A stretch of 64,000 nucleotides of DNA from Siderastrea radians (lineage: Eukaryota; Cnidaria; Anthozoa; Scleractinia; Rhizangiidae), in the NCBI GenBank assembly GCA_964017195.1, contig OZ024898.1, positions 15,755,975-15,819,974 on the forward strand. The letters run 5' to 3'. Shown here piece by piece: positions 45,001-54,000 of this stretch. The notes under the pieces were generated by a model that saw only the letters and a list, made by a program, of their open reading frames with translations, did not search any database and had not been told where the DNA came from. The stretch's first letter is position 1. Each line of letters begins with the position of its first letter. Both the position numbers and the translations under genes were made by a program.

Positions 45001-48000
45001 TTTTTTTATACCATTACGTGTAGTAACTTGTGTTTTAATGTTACATTGTACCATTTTCTAATTTAGACATCCCACAAAAAGACGTTCTTCTATCTTGAAC
45101 AGCTGATTTTAAAGCACAATGCACATCAGAACACTGTTAAAGTTAAACAAGAATCAGGTAAGAACTTTTATCTCGGGTTTTGTTTTCCCAGGTGGAAAGG
45201 TGACACTGATGAGATTTTACCTGGGGTTGCTGAATCATGCTTGAGAGTGAGGGAGGTTGGCTTTTAGCCTTCCATTTGGCTATAAATAAGATTGTGAGTG
45301 ATGCTTGCATACTATGTTACACAACACACTTTCTATTTTGGCTGCTTTATACAAAATTATTTTTATGTAGCTGGTTAATTCCCAGACTGTCCTCATCCAA
45401 TTGCCAACAAGCTCAGGATTTCAATTTGTCCTTGTTCTGGGGCAAAGTAGTTCACACATGAAAATATTGAGAACTTCGCTAAGGAAAGTGTCAGCAAGTC
45501 AAGTTGCCTCAAGGCAAAAGTATGTGGTGTGACCACAGCTTTTTTTGTCGGCTGCACATAGGACAAAGTCAGTTACCATACAGAAACGATGTTCAGTGAC
45601 CAGTGGTAAATGCATTAAAGAGTCTCATTAATAGCATCATCAAGTTTTCTTTTAAAAAAAATTTAGTGGTTTTATTGTTAGAATCAAACAAAGACAATGA
45701 AGATTTGTACTTTGAAAGAATGGTTGAGAGAAGCTGAGGCTGTCTCATTAATTATATGTCATTCAAGGTGAGTATACATTATGCAAAAGACATGGCACAT
45801 GGGATTTCTTTGTCAAAAAGACAATGTTGTATGCAACACTAGCTGATTCCTACTGATTTATGGTTTAAGTGCATTAAAACATTATTACACCTGTATTGTT
45901 TACCTTACAATGTAGATGGTGTGGATTTTTTCTATGCATCCAGAGCTGATGCTCGGAAGTTTGTTGAATTTTTGCAGTCTGTTGTCCCTTGCAGGTAAGT
46001 TGTAAATAAAAGGTACAGATACTGTCAAACATGTGCCATAAACAGATAACTTGGCACATTGGACAAAGAACTTATTAAGTGCTGATTTGGTAGTGGAATC
46101 CGAATTGCTCCTCCAATTTAGTTCTACTTTGGCCTCATACAGGATAGTTATCATGCAAACAATTAGTTCTGTATTCAGCTATTTCTTGACCTGAGAGTGC
46201 AACTTTGAAGAAAAAACCTGTACTTTTGCTTAAAACTAAAGCAAATAAAAGAAAAGAAGACCTGAGGCTTGGTTGATTTCTATATTCATGTTTTGTGCAT
46301 ATTTTGCTGCCTGTGTGGGTGGTAACATTCTTTGCCCAGGAATGTCCACAGCACTGGAAGCACAACGGCCAGGATTAGTGTGTTAATCATTGTGTAATAT
46401 TTACCATAAGAGATGTGGTGCAAAAGTGTTTTTGCATCTGCTGATCATGTTTTGTGATCTTGTGTCAGGTACAAAACATCTGAGAAACTAATTTCACATG
46501 ATATTCACAACAACACTTACAACTACAAGTACACATTCTCTGTGGAAATTGTTCCTGTCTGCAGGGTTGGTTTCTCCTTTCTTTTTCTTTTAAACTTACC
46601 TGTAAAACAGTTAACTACTGTATGTAAATTTGATCTTTCTAAAGGATACTGGTGTTACACCCAGTGTTGTTCTAGTACAAACAGTTTAAATTTCTGCTGT
46701 TCTAAGTTGACGGTAATATCTAAATTGTTAACCTTATCACTTAACCAAGCAGTATGACCATTGTATTGATAACTAGTATATAAACAATATCTTTTTGCAA
46801 ATTCGTATGTTTGTTTGTTTGTTTTTATTTATTTATTTATTTATTTATTTTTTTTTTTGCTCTTTTGTACACCGCCGTCAGTTCTCAACAGGTTTTGTTC
46901 TATAGATACAAAATACTAAATGATTAGTCCCTGAATGCTGATATTTGCATGAGTTCCCTAGCTACCAATCATTATATGTACAATATTTTTTTGGTTTTCA
47001 GGAAGAGATTATTTGTCTGCCATTAAAAGTGTCAAGATCTCTGGGGAATATCAGGTACATGACTTGTATATCTAGTCACCATGTTTCAGGGGAAGCCCTA
47101 CATTTTATGTTGTTTCATTTGAATTGTCTTGCAAGGTGTTGTAAATTGCTGGCCCTCCCGGTGGTTGGATTATGAGTTTTATTGGGTTGTCTGGTCTCTG
47201 AAACTGTACTCTACATTGTCGGCAGGTGTGTTAATGGCCACCTGATGTGAACCATTTGGGAATTCCTGTAATAAACAAACAGCATCCTATCTAGGGAGGA
47301 GTAGTGATGCTCCTACTCACTTCACCTAATAAGTGGCCATGATGAGCCTCTGTTAATAGACATCCGCCCTTAGCAGTCATTTAGTTGTGATATCATGGAC
47401 ACCTCTCCTAATAGACACATGTAAGCAGACCCTTGAATGTGGTCCCAAGGGTGTTCACTTAGGTTGAGGTGTGGTTCACATTCAGATGTAGTTCATCTTG
47501 AATGTTTCTTTTTTGTTTTACAGTCAAATTGTCATCTGTAGTCGAGTCAGCACAAATTTACAATTAATTGATCCAATGACATTACAAAGTAAGTGCTTTT
47601 ATATTGTAGTTAGAATACACTTGACTTTGTTGGCGTCTGTTTTTGTCACAGCAGTTTGGCTTATTCTTGTTTTTACTATCTGTACATGTATCTTGCTCAT
47701 TACAAAGGATTACTTTCACTTTTAATGGTGGTCAAGTTCAAGCATGAAATACTGAACTGAAAAGAACTGTGGCTCATGGGCACACTGTAAGATTCACAGT
47801 CTGGAAAGTTGGAACCATGCATTAACCAAGGTTCCTCATTCCAAGTGAAAGGGTTCATTTTAATAAACATGGGAGGGAAGGCTGTATTACATGTTGTTTA
47901 ATTCATGTAAGTTATCAGATTGCTTAAATCATGTAGCAATAGTGGGTGTCTCTTTTTTTCTAATTTGACCCAAATTTCAGCAGGCAGTGACTTATGTGGT

Positions 48001-51000
48001 GTTCTTGCTCTTTTTTATGTTATATATGCTGGTAATGACTGCCTCACTGATATCACTGGCCTCCACATGTACAATCAAACCCTTATTGCATTGTCATCTT
48101 TGGTGATTACATACTGTACAATATATATCCGCTTAATACAAGTTGGTTGTTTGGTGCAGGTTCAAGTGGTTGAAGAAATATCAGTAATGTGTGTACCTTT
48201 TTTGTGAAAAGGAAATTGCAAACTTTCACTTCCAGCATAACCTTTTCAAATAGACGTGTTTATTTGTGTGGCATTCTCAAAAGGTGGCTGCAGCTGAATA
48301 TTATAGAGGTGGCTATCATTTAGAAGTCAAGTTTTCAGTGATTACATGGAAACGGCTGTTGTAGATAAGCCACAAGCCTGATTTGAAAGGAAATTTTTTG
48401 GCAAAAAAAGAGCCTAGTTATACACTGTTTTTATGATGTATGGTATATCTTCTCAAACAAGACACACTAATCAGTTTTTGTTTGCATTTCAGCTGCAGAT
48501 GTAACGGCACCAAACTACTGGCGCTTTCCATTTAAAAGTCTGTGCACGTATAAACAGTTGACTGAGTTTATGGTTCTACAAATTGAACCAGTAGATTCGC
48601 AAAACCCAAAGACATCTACAAGTAACTTAAGTCAAAAGGTATTAATATTGAATGATTGAATCTACACTTAGACATCTGCAAGTGTCGGGAACCCGTACGT
48701 GACCCGGAGTGTGCAACTCCCATACTAAGCTTTTGTCACAGCGTTTTTACAGACCAGATTATTTTTAGACAAGTTTTACATTACCTTACCCGCGAAAATT
48801 GAAGTTTTGGTCCGCACGATTTCCATCGTTCTTCCTCCTTGTAAAATGCCCTACTTGCAACGGAAGACATAATGCAAGGCTGTCAATTAATTATAAAAGT
48901 TCATGATTGGTCAGCAAGGCTCCTTTAGAAGCCTGAGTGTGTGGGAAATTCGAGCTAAAAATAAATTGGTCTGTAAAAACGCTGTGACACACACACACAC
49001 AAATATATATATATATGGTGGATGTATGCTCCGGGTTATGGGCTTCTGTAAGTGTTTATTAATTTTATCTTCATATCCTGTGGATCAACACACTGAGGGC
49101 TTGGGTGATCTAACTTGTGTCCATTGATACTAGCTGGGCAGTCGGAAGTGTCTTTCTTACACATTTTTTGACCATTTTGTTTAGATAATTAGTGTTTGGC
49201 TGTTTATTACTTTCTCAGCATGTACTAGCAGATGCATGGGTTGCACGTATGCAGGATCTTGGAGTGAATGACACGCAGTACCACTGCCGTACCCACTTAG
49301 GTCACCTGCTGAAGACAGGGGATACCGCACTAGGGTACGTAAATCCCTCCACAACTCGCACACTTTACACAGGGGATACTGCACTAGGGTACATAAATCC
49401 CTCCACTAGGGGATACTGCACTAGGGTACATACATCCCTCCACAACTCACGCACTTTACACAGGGGATACTGCACTAGGGTACATACATCCCTCCACAAC
49501 TCACACACTTTACACAAGGGATACGGCACTAGGGTAGGTACATCCTTTCACAACTCACACACTTTACACAGGGGATGCTGCACTTGGGTAGGTACATCCC
49601 TCCACAACTCACACACTTTACACAGGGGATACTGCACTAGGGTACATACATCCCTCCACAACTCACACACTTTACACAGGGGATACTGCACTAGGGTACA
49701 TACATCCCTTCACAACTCACACACTTTACACAAGGGATACTGCACTAGGGTACATACATCCCTCCACAACTCACACACTTTACACAGGGGATACTGCACT
49801 AGGGTAGGTACATCCCCCCACAACTCACACACTTTACACAGGGGATACTGCACTAGGGTAGGTACATCCCCCCACAACTCACACACTTTACACAGGGGAT
49901 ACTGCACTAGGGTGCATAAATCCCTCAACAACTCACACACTTTACACAGGGGATACTGCACTAGGGTAGGTACATCCCCCCACAACTCACACACTTTACA
50001 CAGGGGATACTGCACTAGGGTACATACATCCCCCCACAACTCACACACTTTACACAGGGGATACTACACTAGGGTAGGTACATCCCTTCACAACTCACAC
50101 ACTTTACACAGGGGATACTGCACTAGGGTAGGTACATCCCTCCACAACTCACACACTTTACACAGGGGATACTGCACTAGGGTACATACATCCCTCCACA
50201 ACTCACACACTTTACACAGGGGATACTGCACTAGGGTACATACATCCCTTCACAACTCACACACTTTAGACAGGGGATACTGCACTAGGGTAGGTACATC
50301 CCTCCACAACTCACACACTTTACACAAGGGATACTGCACTAGGGTACATACATCCCCCCACAACTGACACACTTTACACAGGGGATACTGCACTAGGGTA
50401 GGTACATCCCTCCACAACTCACACACTTTACACAGGGGATACTGCACTAGGGTACATACATCCCTTCACAACTCACACACTTTACACAGGGGATACTGGA
50501 CTAGGGTACGTACATCCCTCCACAACTCACACACTTTACACAGGGGATACTGCACTAGGGTACATACATCCCTCCACAACTCACACACTTTACACAGGGG
50601 ATACTGCACTAGGGTAGGTACATCCCCCCACAACTCACACACTTTACACAGGGGATACTGCACTAGGGTACATACATCCCTCCACAACTCACACACTTTA
50701 CACAGGGGATACTGCACTAGGGTACATACATCCCCCCACAACTCACACACTTTACACAGGGGATACTGGACTAGGGTACGTACATCCCTCCACAACTCAC
50801 ACACTTTACACAGGGTTACTGCACTAGGGTACAAATCCCTTCACAACTCACACACTTTACACAGGGGATACTGCACTAGGGTAGGTACATCCCTCCACAA
50901 CTCACACACCTTACACAGGGGTTACTGCACTAGGGTACATACATCCCTCCACAACTCACACACTTTACACAGGGGATACTGCACTAGGGTACATACATCC

Positions 51001-54000
51001 CTCCACAACTCACACACTTTACACAGGGGTTACTGCACTAGGGTACAAATCCCTTCACAACTCACACACTTTACACAAGGGATACTGCACTAGGGTACAT
51101 ACATCCCTCCACAACTCACACACTTTACACAGGGGATACTGCACTAGGGTAGGTACATCCCCCCACAACTGACACACTTTACACAGGGGATACTGCACTA
51201 GGGTACATACATCCCCCCACAACTGACACACTTTACACAGGGGATACTGCACTAGGGTACATACATCCCTCCACAACTCACACACTTTACACAGGGGATA
51301 CTGCACTAGGGTACATACATCCCTCCACAACTCACACACTTTACACAGGGGATACTGCACTAGGGTACATACATCCCTCCACAACTCACACACTTTACAC
51401 AGGGGATACTGCACTAGGGTAGGTACATCCCTCCACAACTCACACACTTTACACAGGGGATACTGCACTAGGGTAGGTACATCCCCCCACAACTCACACA
51501 CTTTACACAGGGGATACTGCACTAGGGTACATACATCCCTCCACAACTCACCCACTTTACACAGGGGATACTGCACTAGGGTACATACATCCCTCCACAA
51601 CTCACACACTTTACACAGGGGTTACTGCACTAGGGTACAAATCCCTTCACAACTCACACACTTTACACAAGGGATACTGCACTAGGGTACATACATCCCT
51701 CCACAACTCACACACTTTACACAGGGGATACTGCACTAGGGTAGGTACATCCCCCCACAACTGACACACTTTACACAGGGGATACTGCACTAGGGTACAT
51801 ACATCCCCCCACAACTGACACACTTTACACAGGGGATACTGCACTAGGGTACATACATCCCTCCACAACTCACACACTTTACACAGGGGATACTGCACTA
51901 GGGTACATACATCCCTCCACAACTCACACACTTTACACAGGGGATACTGCACTAGGGTACATACATCCCTCCACAACTGACACACTTTACACAGGGGATA
52001 CTGCACTAGGGTAGGTACATCCCTCCACAACTCACACACTTTACACAGGGGATACTGCACTAGGGTAGGTACATCCCTCCACAACTCACACACTTTAGAC
52101 AGGGGTTACTGCACTAGGGTACATACCTTCACAACTCACACACTTTACACAGGGTTACTGCACTAGGGTACATACATCCCCCCACAACTCACACACTTTA
52201 CACAGGGGATACTGCACTAGGGTAGGTACATCCCTCCACAACTCACACACTTTAGACAGGGGTTACTGCACTAGGGTACATACCTTCACAACTCACACAC
52301 TTTACACAGGGTTACTGCACTAGGGTACATACATCCCCCCACAACTCACACACTTTACACAGGGGATACTGCACTAGGGTAGGTACATCCCTCCACAACT
52401 CACACACTTTAGACAGGGGTTACTGCACTAGGGTACATACCTTCACAACTCACACACTTTACACAGGGTTACTGCACTAGGGTACATACATCCCCCCACA
52501 ACTGACACACTTTACACAGGGGATACTGCACTAGGGTACATACATCCCCCCACAACTGACACACTTTACACAGGGGATACTGCACTAGGGTACATACATC
52601 CCCCCACAACTGACACACTTTACACAGGGGATACTGCACTAGGGTACATACATCCCTCCACAACTCACACACTTTACACAGGGGATACTGCACTAGGGTA
52701 GGTACATCCCTCCACAACTCACACACTTTAGACAGGGGATACTGCACTAGGGTAGGTACATCCCTCCACAACTCACACACTTTACACAGGGGATACTGCA
52801 CTAGGGTAGGTACATCCCTCCACAACTCACACACTTTAGACAGGGGTTACTGCACTAGGGTACATACATACCTTCACAACTCACACACTTTACACAGGGG
52901 TTACTGCACTAGGGTACATACATCCCCCCACAACTGACACACTTTACACAGGGGATACTGCACTAGGGTACATACATCCCTCCACAACTCACACACTTTA
53001 CACAGGGGATGCTGCATTAGGGTAGGTACATCCCTTCACAACTCACCACTTTACACAGGGGATACTGCACTAGGGTACATACATCCCTCCACAACTCACA
53101 CACTTTACACAGGGGATACTGCACTAGGGTAGGTACATCCATCCACAACTCACACACTTTACACAGGGGATGCTGCACTTGGGAAGGTACATCCCTCCAC
53201 AACTCACACACTTTACACAGGGGATACTGCACTAGGGTACATACATCCCTCCACAACTCACACACTTTACACAGGGGATACTGCACTAGGGTACATACAT
53301 CCCTCCACAACTCACACACTTTACACAGGGGATACTGCACCAGGGTACGTACATCCCTCCACAACTCACACACTTTACACAAGGGATACTGCACTAGGGT
53401 AGGTACATCCTTTCATAACTCACACACTTTACACAGGGGATGCTGCACTAGGGTAGGTACATCCCTCCACAACTCACACACTTTAGACAGGGGTTACTGC
53501 ACTAGGGTACGTACATCCCTCCACAACTCACACACTTTACACAGGGGATACTGCACCAGGGTACGTACATCCCTCCACAACTCACACACTTTACACAAGG
53601 GATACTGCACTAGGGTAGGTACATCCCTTCACAACTCACACACTTTACACAGGGGATACTGCACTAGGGTACATACATCCCTCCACAACTCACACACTTT
53701 ACACAGGGGATACTGGACTAGGGTACGTACATCCCTCCACAACTCACACACTTTACACAGGGGATACTGCACTAGGGTAGGTACATCCCTCCACAACTCA
53801 CACACTTTACACAGGGGATACTGCACTAGGGTACATACATCCCTCCACAACTCGCACACTTTACACAGGGGATACTGCACTAGGGTAGGTACATCCCTCC
53901 ACAACTCACACACTTTACACAGGGGATACTGCACTAGGGTACATACATCCCTCCACAACTCACACACTTTACACAGGGGATACTGCACTAGGGTACATAC

